Positions 46,262 through 57,313 of a DNA stretch of 64,000 nucleotides are shown here, piece by piece. The position numbers were made by a program, and so were the translations under genes. Under the pieces are notes generated by a model. That model saw nothing but the letters and a program-made list of their open reading frames with translations. It was not told the origin of the DNA and made no database searches. This DNA is from Procambarus clarkii (lineage: Eukaryota > Arthropoda > Malacostraca > Decapoda > Cambaridae), in NCBI RefSeq assembly GCF_040958095.1, contig NC_091188.1, forward strand, positions 5,651,056 to 5,715,055. The letters run 5' to 3'. The number at the start of each line of letters is the position of its first letter. Position 1 is the stretch's first letter.

Positions 46262-46655
46262 CTCGAGAACTGTGAAGAACTCAACAAGAGATTCCAGGAG
46301 GTCTTCACAATAGAACAAGGAGAAGCCCCTGCACTAAATGAGGAGAAGGCTAACCAAGCTACCTTGGAGGAACTTGACCTCACCAGTGATGAGGTCAAAA
46401 GGTGTCTGTTGGAGCTAGATGTGACAAAGGCTGTAGAGCCTGACAGAATCTCACCGTGGATACTAAAGGAAAGTGCAGAAGCACTAAGTGTGCCACTCTC
46501 TATAGTGTATAACAGGTCACTGGAAACAGGAGACCTACCAGAAAGTCGGAAGTCAACTAATGTAATCCCACTTATGTCAGACCAATCCTGGAATATGCAG
46601 CTCCAGCCTGGAGTCCAAACCTAGTTAAACAAAAGAGACAAAGTTAGAGAAGATT
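46262..46655 (+). mobile_element. LINE RT fragment in the central spacer
   Basis: Plus strand encodes NCEELNKRFQEVFT and EVKRCLLELDVTKAVEPDRI then SPWILKESAEALSVPLSIVY (46390-46510): the RT fingers region preceding the palm. The frame then jumps to a different RT part (DQSWNMQLQPGVQT), so it is internally deleted. Confidence 0.8.
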
Positions 46656-46689
46656 CACGGCCTCGTGGGGCCCCGTGTGTTTGTGTGTG

Positions 46690-48180
46690 TGTATATGTGT
46701 ACTCACCTAATTGTGCGTTCCCTTATTAAGATTCAACTCACTCGTCTTGCCTCTCATATGATGTGTATACATTTGAAGCAGCGTATACAGTTCGCATACA
46801 TTATTTTACTTTCTAATCCATTCTTTTTGTTTAATGTTTCTGACAATGAATAATTCTTTCAATTGTTTGTCTTTCTTATTTCGGTACTTGGTTTCGAGCT
46901 GTGTTCCATGTGTTTGAGTAGCGCCCAATTCCAAGTATGTCCTTGTCTCTACCTCGTCACTATATTGTAAAAATATCTTACCTAACTTTTCTGTCTTTCC
47001 AGTGCAACCCGTTCTTGCACTTGCTTATAGTCAATATTGGCTAATTTAATAAGTGTACATGCGACATACTAATTGATTTTGAATATTTTAGTTTACCTTG
47101 AAAAGCTTCATAGAAAACACCGACTTCACCTAAAATTCTTAGTATGTTAAGATAAGCATCTTATTGCTTCTTATTTACAATTATTACTTAACATGTCAAC
47201 GGTATAAGTTAAGTAATAATTGTAATTAAGAAGCAATAAGATGCTTATCTTAACATACTAAGAAGGTTAGGTGAGGACGGTGTTTTCTATAAAGCTTTTC
47301 AAGGTAAACTAAAATATTCACAATCAATTAGTATGTCACATATCCACTTATTGAATAAGCCAATATTGACTATAAGCAAGTGCGAGAACGGGTTGTCCAG
47401 TGACATAGATTAAGTCTGCTATTTTGTCCTCATAACTCATCTCTCTCAACTCTTCGACTTGTCTATCGGTATGCCTCTGGAGTTTTTTTTTTAATGCGTG
47501 TTTAACAAACTAACCGCTCCATGCTCTCGCCACATATTCCAAACCTGGTTGGTTTGGTGAATATGTGGTATGCAGGTATGTGGTATGCAGGGTCCTAAAT
47601 CAATCTGTATTTTTGGTTTCTGGTGGAAGTTCTTATGTTGGTCAATTTTACATGTGCAGCTAATGATATTCGTTTGATGTGGGCCTCGAGTGACAGGTTT
47701 GATGTCGGCCTCGAGTGACAGGTTTGATGTCGGCCTCGAGTGACAGGTTTGATGTTGACCTCGAGTGACAGGTTCGATGTCATAATATAAACTCTCCAGG
47801 ACTTTTCTATGTTCGATTCTTGATACTTTACGTAAATTTGTCCATTTCATTGTGTAGCTTAATATACTTCTCCACTAAATGTTTCCTCTTTATAATTGTT
47901 GCATCATCAGCAAACATCGAAAGGAAGTAGTACATTCCTTCTGGGAGATCATTTGTCTAGATCTGATCTTTGTCTCATCTGATCTCTGTCCCTCAGTCAT
48001 AGAATTATATAACGTTTGTGAGGCAATATTTGTTGTTCATTAACCTGCGCTGGTATTTGTCTCACCGGATATTCTACTATCTTTTTTCTCAGGGAATTTC
48101 TCACCACCTTGTACTGGATGTAATGTTTTAAGGGGCCTATATGTCCCAAGAGGTTTTTAAGTGTACTTTGTACGTAAGTG
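46690..48180 (-). mobile_element. LINE relic on the right arm (mirror of 44320-45490)
   Basis: Reverse complement of the left-arm LINE remains, including the GTGACAGGTTTGATGTCGGC repeat (47690-47780, 4 copies). Interrupted by the foldback element at 47005-47395. Confidence 0.65.
47005..47395. mobile_element. Foldback MITE, 391 bp, with 7-bp target duplication
   Basis: Almost perfect palindrome: starts CAACCCGTTCTTGCACTTGC, ends GCAAGTGCGAGAACGGGTTG; arms about 185 bp around a short loop near 47195-47210. Flanked by TCCAGTG on both sides (46998-47004 and 47396-47402). The left arm of the inverted repeat has the uninterrupted site (reverse of CTATGTCACTGGAAAGAC at 45167-45184), proving insertion. 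No coding capacity; superfamily not assigned. Confidence 0.88.
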
Positions 48181-48194
48181 TTTTTAAGTGAACA

Positions 48195-48845
48195 GTACTC
48201 TGGCCTATCAACAGTACTCTGGCTTATCAACAGTACTCTGGCCTATCAACAGTACTCTTTCTTATCAACAGTACTCTGACCTAACAACAGTACACTGATA
48301 TAACAACAATACACTGGTCTAACAACAGTACTCTGGCCTCTCAACAGTACTCTGGCTTAACAACAGTACTCTGCCCTATCAACAGTAATCTGGCTTAACA
48401 ACAGTACTCTGGCCTATCAACAGTACTCTGGCTTAACAACAGTACTCTGGCCTAGCAACAGTACTCTGGCCTAGCAACAGTACTCTGGCCTATCAACAGT
48501 TCTCTGGCCTAGCAACAGTACTCTGGCCTAGCAACAGTACTCTGGCCAAACAACAGTACTCTGGCCTAACAACAGTACTCTGGCCTAACAACAGTACTCT
48601 GGCCTAACAACAGCACACTGGCCTAACAACAGTACTCCGGCCTAACAACAGTACTCTGGCCTAACAACACCACCCAGGCCTAACAACAGTACTCCGGCCT
48701 AACAACAGTACTCTGGCCAAACAACAGCACTCTGGCCTAACAACAGTACTCTGGCCTAACAACAGTACTCTGGCCAAACAACAGCACTCTGGCCTAACAA
48801 CAGTACTCCGGCCTAACAACAGTACTATGGTCTAACAACAGTAAC
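48195..48845. repeat. 20-bp minisatellite, about 33 copies
   Basis: Unit about GGCCTAACAACAGTACTCT. Mirror of 43690-43940 but about 2.5 times longer. Confidence 0.93.
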
Positions 48846-48979
48846 AGTAACAGTTACGCCTAACAACGTAACAGTCAGGAAACACTCTTCGTTGCACAAG
48901 GAAGGTGAGCGGCGCCCTCCGGCAGGTCCACCTTCACCACAAATAAAGAAACGGGAAATGTATCGTTTTATTATGTTTT

Positions 48980-48985
48980 ATTTAT
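48980..48985 (-). terminator. Polyadenylation signal region, gene 4'
   Basis: The reverse strand carries ATATATAAATAAAACATAAT, the same 3' end as gene 4; position approximate to a few bases. Confidence 0.45.
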
Positions 48986-49049
48986 ATATATAGAAAATGC
49001 AATGTTGGAGGAGTTTTGTTTGTTCTGAACTCCGCAAGTGTTGAGTATA

Positions 49050-49325
49050 TGTCATTAGCCAGGTGATGCCCACAGCCAGGTGACGCCATCAGCCAGGTGA
49101 TGCCCTCAGCCAGGTAACGCCAACAGCCAGGTGACTCCATCAGCCAGGTGACGCCATCAGCCAGGTGACGCCATCAGCCAGGTGATGCCCTCAGCCAGGT
49201 GACGCCATTAGCCAGGTGATGCCATCAGTCAGGTGACGTCATCAGTCAGGTGACTCCATCAGCCAGGTGACGCCATCAGCCAGGTGATGCCCTCAGCCAT
49301 GTGACGCCATCAGCCAGGTGACGTG
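49050..49325. repeat. 17-bp repeat in gene 4' 3' UTR, about 15 copies
   Basis: Unit CATCAGCCAGGTGACGC (reverse of the gene 4 unit). Confidence 0.9.
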
Positions 49326-49328
49326 AAG

Positions 49329-50226
49329 TTAGCGTCTCTCCCAGGCCGGAAACGGTGACGGAATCGGTCCCCATGGCGGAGACCTGGGCGCAAATATGAT
49401 TATAGGTTTTCTATTGTTACTGATGTCTGGCGAAAAATATACCGCTCCCTGGAAAGAAAATAAACACACATGAAAAGATCAAATCCTTGAACATACTAAC
49501 AGTGCATGGAGATGATAATAATAATATCAGTTTAATAGGCGATATTTCAACAAATTTTTAACCTAGCATCATTTGTGTTTTCCTTACAGTCCATCATTCA
49601 CTCTCCTGTATAGCGGCAAACAGTATAAGATTGTAAAAGGAACTTTGGAGAGTTTATTTTTGAACTTCCTTCTCGAGTGAAGAACATTAAAAGCATAGAA
49701 AAGATTCGTGCTAGAAACATTGGGCTAACCCCCCCCCCCCCTTGTATCATAGTCAATAATATATGTCTACAAGAAAGACTGCAATATTACCGCGCTCGGG
49801 TGGGAGGCATTCCATCCACCTTCAATTTCAAAAAAAGAATCGCTCGGGACCTGAAAGTCCAGCCTGGCGCCGCCTCCAGGAACACCCGGCCGCCCTACCT
49901 TCTCTGTAAGGAAGAGAGAGAGAGAGATGACACGTACGATCACCTGTATCTCCTGCGGCTCGTCTGGGAGCAGGAGACATCAGTGTTATAGAGAAGGTTA
50001 CGGTGAAAAGCTAATATAAATCTGCATTTACCAATATTACAATAGCAATTTTTGTAAGATTTGAAAACAGATGCATATCGTATGGTTATAACTTTTGTTG
50101 CTATATTACGGCAACATATAAGAGGACAGATGCATTAGGGTAGCTACCAGACAGAGCCGGTGAGGGAGCGCCACAGAGCAGCAACACAACCACCCACGCC
50201 AGGAAGGTCACCCAGCCAGTCATCAT
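49329..50226 (-). CDS. Gene 4': secreted proline-rich peptide precursor, 103 aa (3 exons)
   Basis: Minus-strand coding exons 50226-50148, 49903-49791 and 49448-49329, with the same phases (1, 0) and splice sites as gene 4. Signal peptide MMTGWVTFLAWVVVLLLCGA differs by one residue. Exon 2 keeps EKVGRPGVPGGGAR, then diverges to LDFQVPSDSFFEIEGGWNAS: shorter by 45 nt, without furin sites or cysteines, and with an N-glycosylation sequon. Exon 3 starts GAVYFSPDISNNRKPIIIFA and ends PIPSPFPAWERR; nine prolines in the last 25 residues. All three exons are open and spliceable, so it looks intact despite its divergence. Convergent with gene 4. The introns are nearly identical to those of gene 4, in sharp contrast with exons 2 and 3. 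Confidence 0.75.
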
Positions 50227-50329
50227 CCTTCACCTGTGGAATCATTTATATGAGTCAGGTAATATAAAATAATCAGAGATATTTAAGAAAATGATCTTAT
50301 GTAGTGTGAGTAATAATCAGGTGAAATGC

Positions 50330-50475
50330 ATTTATTCATCACAGATGCCACAATGGTCAAAAGAGCCATTGCCTCGATTGTAGCAAGTTCGGAGTTCGAT
50401 TCCCCGATAGTGCTACAGGGTTGGCACAATTCCATTACTCCGTCATCATGTCCCAGCTCTTGGTCCGTCCAGGTA
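50330..50475 (+). mobile_element. SINE-like repeat upstream of gene 4'
   Basis: B-box-like GGAGTTCGATTCCCC and A-box-like TGGTCAAAAGAGCCATTGCC; inverted counterpart of 42150-42310. Confidence 0.45.
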
Positions 50476-50694
50476 TTACTCGACAAAGGAATGAGACGTT
50501 CACTATGTAGTCTGTGATCCTTCAGTTGTGAGATGTGAGCACCTCAACCTCATAACACCTATGATGCAAGACAAAACCACGTCATCCTCACAGGACCTGT
50601 GGCGCGTCCGGCTGCACCACAGGTCTAACTCATCACACCTGTAGTGTAGTATGAGAGTGCGTCTACCTCTTAACACACATGGTGCATGTGGCTA

Positions 50695-50937
50695 TCTTCA
50701 AGTTATCTTCCGATGATTTCGGGCTTTAGTGTCCCCACGGCCCGGTCCTCGACCAGGCCTCCACCCCCAGGAAGCAGCCCGTGACAGCTGACTAACTCCC
50801 ATGTACCTATTTACTGCTAGGTCACAGGGGCATCATGATTAAAGAAACTGCCCATTGTTTCTCGCCGGAGCCCGGGAACGAACCTGGGAACACAGGATCA
50901 CGGGTCCAGTGTTCTGTCCGCTCAGCCGCCGTCTGTG
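50695..50937 (-). mobile_element. tRNA-derived SINE, minus orientation
   Basis: Plus-strand text GGAAGCAGCCCGTGACAGCT, CCATGTACCTATTTACTGCT and a reverse B-box GGGAACGAACCTGGG; head at about 50880-50937 (GTCCGCTCAGCCGCCG is the reversed A-box). Confidence 0.75.
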
Positions 50938-50973
50938 CAAGCACAATTACCACATAGCACATAGCACATTTAC

Positions 50974-51253
50974 AGTCTCCGTGGTGTAGTGGTAAGACAC
51001 TCGCCTGGCGTTCCGCGAGCGCTATGTCATGGGTTCGTATCCTGGCCGGGGAGGATTTACTGGGCGCAAATCCTTAACTGTAGCCTCTGTTTAACGCAAC
51101 AGTAAAATGTGTACTTGGATGAAAAAACGATTGTTCGCGGCAGGGGATCGTATTCCAGGGACCATAGGATTAAGGACTTGCCCGAAACGCTACGCGTACT
51201 AGTGGCTGTACAAGAATGTAACAACTCTTGTATATATCTCAAAAAAAAAAAAA
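50974..51253 (+). mobile_element. tRNA-derived SINE of a second family, poly(A) tail
   Basis: Head GTCTCCGTGGTGTAGTGGTA then AGACACTCGCC (A-box), B-box GGGTTCGTATCCTGGCC, body with TGTACTTGGATGAAAAAACG and AACAACTCTTGTATATATCT, ending in a run of 13 A. Complete from head to tail and different from the CA-tailed family. Confidence 0.8.
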
Positions 51254-51284
51254 TATGGGACAGGAGCCAAGCACCTTCATCTCT

Positions 51285-52295
51285 TAATACTTGTGGTGCA
51301 GGACACAAGCTCGCTTACCACATAATACGTTTGGTGTGGGATGCAAGCACATTTACCACAAATTCATAAGGTACAGAACGCAAGCATGCTTACCTCGTAT
51401 TACCTGTGGTGTAGAATACGAGCACTTCTACTACATAGCACCTTTGGTGCAAGACGCAGGCACGTCTACCTTATAACACCTGTGGTACAGGACGCAGGCA
51501 CGTCTACCTTATAACACCTGTGGTACAAGACGCAGGCACGTCTACCCTATAACACCTGTGGTACTGGACGCAGGCTCGTCTACCCTATAACACCTGTGGT
51601 ACTGGACGCAGTCACGTCTACCTTATAACACCTGTGGTACAGGACGCAGGCGCGTCTACCTTATAACGCCTGTGGTACAGGACGCAGGTACGTCTACCTT
51701 ATAACACTTGTGAGACTGGACGCAGGCGCGTCTACCTCATAACACCCGTGGTACAGGACGCAGGCACGTCTACCTCATAACACCCGTTGTACAGGACGCA
51801 GGCACGTCTACCTCATAACACCAGTGGTACAGGACGCAGGCACGCCTACCTCATAACACCTGTGGTACTGGACGCAGGCACGTCTACCTTATAACACCTG
51901 TGGTACAGGACGCAGGCACGTCTACCTCATAACACCTGTAGTACTGGACGCAGGCACGTCTACCTCATAACACCTGTGGTACAGGACGCAGGCACGCCTA
52001 CCTCATAACACCTGTGGTACAGGACGCAGGCACGCCTACCTCATAACACCTGTGGTACAGGACGCAGGCACGCCTACCTCATAACACCTGTGGTACAGGA
52101 CGCAGGCACGTCTACCCTATAACACCTGTGGTACTGGACGCAGGCACGTCTACCCTATAACACCTGTGGTACAAGACGCAGGCACGTCTACCCTATAACA
52201 CCTGTGGTACAAGACGCAGGCACGTCTACCCTATAACACCTGTGGTACAAGACGCAGGCACGTCTACCGCATACCATCTGTGGTTCAAGATGTTT
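51285..52295. repeat. 38-bp minisatellite, about 26 copies
   Basis: Unit CACCTGTGGTACAGGACGCA then GGCACGTCTACCTTATAA. The left edge decays gradually into single related copies starting near 50600 (CACCTGTAGTGTAG...CGTCTACCTCTTAA), showing how the array grew. Confidence 0.93.
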
Positions 52296-53780
52296 GTACG
52301 TCTACCACATCAAGGCTGTGTTGCAGGATGCAAGCACCAATAACATTACAACCTCTCCTCTCAATTATTACTCATTCTCATTCCGTTCGTTATGGTCCTC
52401 AACGTACAAATTACAAAGTACTATGAAAAGTTGTTAGCACACAACTATCCCCATCTTCTATGCATCGGCAGGAAAGGTTAGGTGGGGGGCATGGGTGCAT
52501 TCGTTACTGGTTAGGTTAACACTTTATATATAAAACTTTGTGTTCAAGTAAGAGACCCGGGCAGACCACGAGCCACTTGCCCAGTGTCGTCCAACACCGC
52601 GAAAAGTTAATTTCTTAAGGTGAGGCCACGAGCGGTCGTGGCGGCCCCCGGAGCGTGGACGTCGTGCTCCAGGGAAGCCTAGCGAGGAGCATCCACTTTG
52701 AGGTATGCTCTTAACACTGGCACACCGCCCTACTGACCAGCCACTAAAAAGGAAAAATAGTGCTACTAAAAAGGAAAAATAGTGCTACTAAAAAGGAAAA
52801 TATGTATGCACGAAGGTTTTAAAAAGTTAAGTTTACCTTTTATCGTTGGTAGTCAAGTTTTGATGCCACACTTTGGTCTGTGTGTGGGGAGCGACCTGCC
52901 GGCTTCACTGGCGTCTCTAACTGTACTGTGCTCGCTGGTCTTGCTCTTAAATGTCTTACCGTGGACGTCAGTAGGTGGAAAAACTCGTTTCACTACTTGA
53001 GTCTCGAGCTTTCATTTGTTACTACCGGCAAGAATTTTCCTGTTTTCTAAGATCTTGTCTGGTGCTTATATTCACTCACCCGACTTTCTTTTGTTTTCTC
53101 TCCCGTAATGTAAGCAATATGGAGGTGCGCGAGTGAGCGCGATCATCGTTTCCTATCAGCGTTTATTTTTGTTTGTGGTTCACAGGGCCGCTCAGTTTTC
53201 TGGTGTTCCTTCATCCTCTGTTCGTTTGCTGGTTCACTCTCACCACCCGCGGACATAATTACCTCGTCCTACAGTGTGACTTACAGATTACCACAACTTC
53301 ATTGAGATGAAACGATCTATGAATCTTTTTCTTACTATCTTCCATTTGTTTTCTTCCATCTCGTCTTCGTTTTACCCCGTACAAAAGGTTGAGTACAGAT
53401 ATTGGTACAAAATTGTACATTGTTACAATAAAACAATATTTTTGTAACAAGGCATTTTAGAGCAGTGAACAGTGGAATAGGCCAACAATTTAATATTCGA
53501 CCCGGCCAGGCCAGGACGGCATGTTTTGGTCCCTTTTCGTACCTCCTGATGCCCCCCCCCCCCCCCCCATTCATGTAAGAGCAATAGGTACACCAGGGAG
53601 TTAGCCAGCTGTTGTGGGTTGCATCTTGGGGACTACCTGTCGCTGGGTTGGACGACTTCCAAGAGGCTAACAAGATTTCTGTCGCCGACTTTGCGATACT
53701 AATCCAATTACATGATGTAAATTTAGACCCGAAAACTGTCCCATAATATTCATGTGAGTTCATTCTTAAGTACATTTTAG
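52296..53780. other. Intergenic, no supported gene
   Basis: Three 21-bp repeats of CTACTAAAAAGGAAAAATAG at 52742-52800. A C-run at 53553-53569. 52782-53000 is open for 72 codons with a hydrophobic stretch (SLTVLCSLVLLLNVLPWTS) but has no splice partner or promoter that I can identify. Confidence 0.35.
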
Positions 53781-53873
53781 ACTATAAAAATTCGCGAAAT
53801 TGTGCTTCTAACTAAAAGATCTTTCTCTCTGTCTATTTCATTAAGTACTTCATCTCCTATTCTGCATCTCCTA

Positions 53874-53876
<3 letters not shown>
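53781..53876 (-). mobile_element. LINE fragment
   Basis: Resembles the region 40970-41030 of the minus-strand LINE (TTTCTCTCTGTC.ATTTCATTAAG, CTCCTATTCTGCATC). Very short. Confidence 0.45.

Positions 53877-53877
<1 letters not shown>

Positions 53878-53917
<40 letters not shown>
53878..53917. repeat. (TG)n microsatellite
   Basis: About 19 TG units. Confidence 0.95.
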
Positions 53918-53918
<1 letters not shown>

Positions 53919-53988
53919 ACAGGAGTATAAAACAGATGTCGTTATACTACGGCAACATATAAGAGGACAGATGCATTAGGGTAGCTAC

Positions 53989-54067
53989 CAGACAGAGCCG
54001 GTGAGGGAGCGCCACAGCGCAGCAACACAACCACCCACGCCAGGAAGGTCACCCAGCCAGCCATCAT
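53989..54067 (-). pseudogene. Orphan signal-peptide exon of the gene 4 family
   Basis: The minus strand encodes MMAGWVTFLAWVVVLLRCGA PSPALS with the same donor (G|GTAGCTACCCT). Only about 100 bp of the following intron remains before unrelated sequence, so exons 2 and 3 are absent. An Arg in the hydrophobic core (LLRCG in place of LLLCG) would weaken signal-peptide function. Its 5' side ends within about 20 bp of the start of segmental-duplication unit 2, so it probably marks a rearrangement junction. Confidence 0.75.
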
Positions 54068-55319
54068 CCTTCACCTGTGATGAAGGTGAACATTCCCGTA
54101 GAGTGTCTTGTTGGGAAGCTCAGTGCTCTCCCTTACCACAGCTCATATTGAATGTGGGCACAGAGCGCTCCCTTCCCATAGTTCACCTTACGGTTGACTC
54201 TAATATGTGAAGAGCTTAGTCAAGTTTAGTTCAGGGATTTAACTACAGAATTCAAGTATGTTAAAAATAACTGCAGCTCTTACTTTTACTCATAACTCTT
54301 TTAACGAAGGATACACATAGACAGAAAATTATAAACATACAAATCTCGCCGTTTGGCCACATTTTTCAGTGATGTATGCTTAGAAAAGAACTTGTTCTTC
54401 ATTAGTTAAGTTGCAAACCTGATAAGTTACGCATCTCTGAGTCTCTAGCAATGACAACACATTCGTTTCTGTTCAGTAATTCACTAAGATGGCTGATATA
54501 TTCAACTTTGTCACATAGAAGCATCATTAAGCAGACAGCTGAAGTGACCGGCGAGTACTGCACTACCGTGGCTACAAAATATGAGACTAGAACTCATTAT
54601 CTAATATGCAGTGACTTTGAATGAATAAAATATCAGCAAATTTTGACAACATATTAGTTAGTCCTAGTTTCCCCAGGAGCCGAGAGTATGAGGCTCATGC
54701 GCACTGGAAACTATTCTTACCACAGAAAACGATATCTGTGTTGAGTCTAGGGACGTCAATCTTATCAGAACGATATCTGTTTTCATGTTAAATATTCAGT
54801 TTATGGACGCCTCACTGACTCCATTTGTCCTAATTATATCCCAGATTTTTGGACGGCAAATTACGAACAACTGCGGCAGGAGCTGAAACAGACCACAACG
54901 GAATACTCGGCCGTGGAAGTTAATACAAGCCCGATTGGGGACCAGAATTTTGTGGTATTTAGAACATGGAAACTTTGTTGAACTTATATATATATATATT
55001 TAAAAAAAAAAATATCACTAGCAAACAAAATAGATCAATTAACAATGATTTTTAATGAATGATAAGCAAAGTTAATAATTTAATTCGACAAGTAAGAGTA
55101 CAGAAAAAAAATAAACTCAGAGCTACACTTGCTAGATCATTAAAAATTAAAATAACAGATCAAGCAGGAAATATGACAAGTCAAAAGAGCTTACGAAGCT
55201 AAGATAGCCGGAGATGCAAACTTGACAAATAAATGTTTTTTCCAATATATATATATAAAACGAAGATAACACAAATGAGCATTATGCTCAACAATTTAAT
55301 GTTATCACAAAGGTGGCGC

Positions 55320-55790
55320 TAAACAATTTCCTTTGAAATCCATGAAGACGTTGAAGAAAACAGACTGTGTAACAACGAACGACACTTAAATAGATCGAGA
55401 GACAAAAACCCATCAAATCTTCTGGTCCTCATGAGATATTTGAGAGAGCCCTTAATGAAGGTAAGGTCGAACTGATTCTGTCCCTACTACCTGGAGGGTC
55501 ACTTACCTGGTCGATCACTAAATTCAAGAAGTCGGGGGGATGTTGGTTAACTCTTGCTACTTAGGAAGGTCGAAGAGCACGCCATCGGAAGAAACATGCT
55601 GAATTGGTTCGGAGAATGCCTCACAGACATCAAACAAAGGGTTAATATGAATGAGTGAAGTGAGAGAGAATGGATGCTACTAGCGGTGTTCCGCAGGACT
55701 CTAGATGCTGCAGTTACCAGTAATATCAGCAAGTATGCGGACCACAAAGAGATAGAGCATGTTGTAAACATGAAAGAAGACCGATGAACT
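55320..55790 (+). mobile_element. LINE RT relic (unit 2 copy)
   Basis: Duplicate of 30700-31175 with a few base changes. It adds no coding evidence. Confidence 0.55.
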
Positions 55791-57050
55791 CAAAGGAAAC
55801 CCACGGCCAATCACTAACCCTTTCCAGGAATAAACCGTCAACAGTTACCTTGTACTCAGGAACATATTTAGTGTTGGGTGAACAGGAATCATTTTTTAAG
55901 TTTTCTCAGAGCTCATTAATGCTTAATTCTTGTGCAGTGCCTTGTAACTTGAGGAGTGCCAGCATCTTCCCTGCTCCAGACCTGTGTTCCAGTCTTTACT
56001 GAGCTCAAGCTTAAATACGCAGCATGTTCGTTGCCTGGTTGTTTATCCCTCCAAGCTGTTTACTCTCAGAGCTTCGCATCCAATAAGTTTTATTTATTTA
56101 GTTCCATGTGTCTGGAACAGGAGAGTTCTTGAGTCACCTTAATCGAAGCAGCTCCACTGACAGTTAATAACAATATTTTGGTCTGAAGACTCGGAGATAT
56201 CGATGCTGCAGACGAGAGCCTCATGTACACACTACGGGCTATTCATGCCCGTGCCACCTCTTGGGGAGGCTTAATCTTCATCAATCAGGTTCACAACACC
56301 GAGGGTCAAGGTCAGTCACGCTAAGTCTCAACCATATATTCAGTCTTAGGTTGAGAACAGAAGTATATAAAAAAACTAATTAAATTAATTAAACATTTCC
56401 AGAATCATTCTCAGTTGGTCTACAGGAAAAGACCGCATAAAAATAATTGCGTTAACGATAATCTTTACCTTGAGATTAGCAAATACATTTTTTTTGAAAC
56501 GAGATATGTCAATTTGTAGCTCATTCTCAAGATCAAATTACTTCACCATTAGCTGAAATCTGAGAGAGAAAAGGCTTAGAAATTTTCGTTTGGGTCATGT
56601 TCTTGTCATTGTCAAAATAAAGGGTTATGAGGTAAACAACTTATAAGTCAAATATTGACTACAGAAACTCTACATAATAAGTCAGTGTTTGGAGTTATAA
56701 TCCACCTCACCATGTTCAAGGTTGTGCTTCGTTCGCCTTCAGCCTGTAGTGTAAACACTCCTTAAATCAACGTCACCACACCACCTAACCTAACCTAGAC
56801 CTAACTATACATAAACCCACAAAGTATAATAATATTAATTTACGCTTCAGAAAACAAACAGTTTGTTACTCTAATGTATGGAATATACATCCTGTCAGTT
56901 GGTTGGTTGCTGAATAAGTCAAACATTGCACCAATTTGGTAGAAACAAAGCCAGTATTTAACTTTTTGCTTGGACTGGAGGATATGTTGCGCTCCCATCT
57001 GTGGCTAGGAATACATGGGGGTTTTCCCGTGATGATTACACTGCCAGTAT
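55791..57050. other. Spacer within unit 2
   Basis: Same noncoding sequence as 31176-32440; no gene supported. Confidence 0.4.
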
Positions 57051-57055
57051 GACCA

Positions 57056-57090
57056 TATAAACATAGCGACGCCCGGCAGAGTGAGTATTC
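57056..57090 (+). promoter_or_regulatory. Candidate promoter of gene 3'
   Basis: TATAAA at 57056-57061, unchanged from unit 1. Confidence 0.45.
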
Positions 57091-57313
57091 TTCAAAAGGA
57101 GCAGCACGGAGTAACATCTCCTTGGTAGATGATTCCAGTGTCTTCATACACAGTCTACAGCAGTGTCGTTGACTCCAGTGACTTCACAGGCAGTTTACAG
57201 CAGTGTCGTTTTCTCCATTGACTTCACGAGCAATCTACAGCAGTGGCGTTGATTCCAGTGACTTCACAAAATCTTGAGACTGGTTTGACCCGAAAGCTGC
57301 AATCTCTACCCAG
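57086..57313 (+). other. Candidate noncoding 5' exon of gene 3'
   Basis: Ends CTACCCAG|GTGATA at 57313/57314, the same donor as in gene 3. A few substitutions inside the 40-bp repeats. Confidence 0.45.

Larger units (their letters stand above)
46655..50597 (-). repeat. Inverted repeat, right arm (carries gene 4')
   Basis: Reverse complement of 42036-45530. Longer than the left arm because of minisatellite expansion and insertion of the 391-bp foldback element. Confidence 0.85.
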
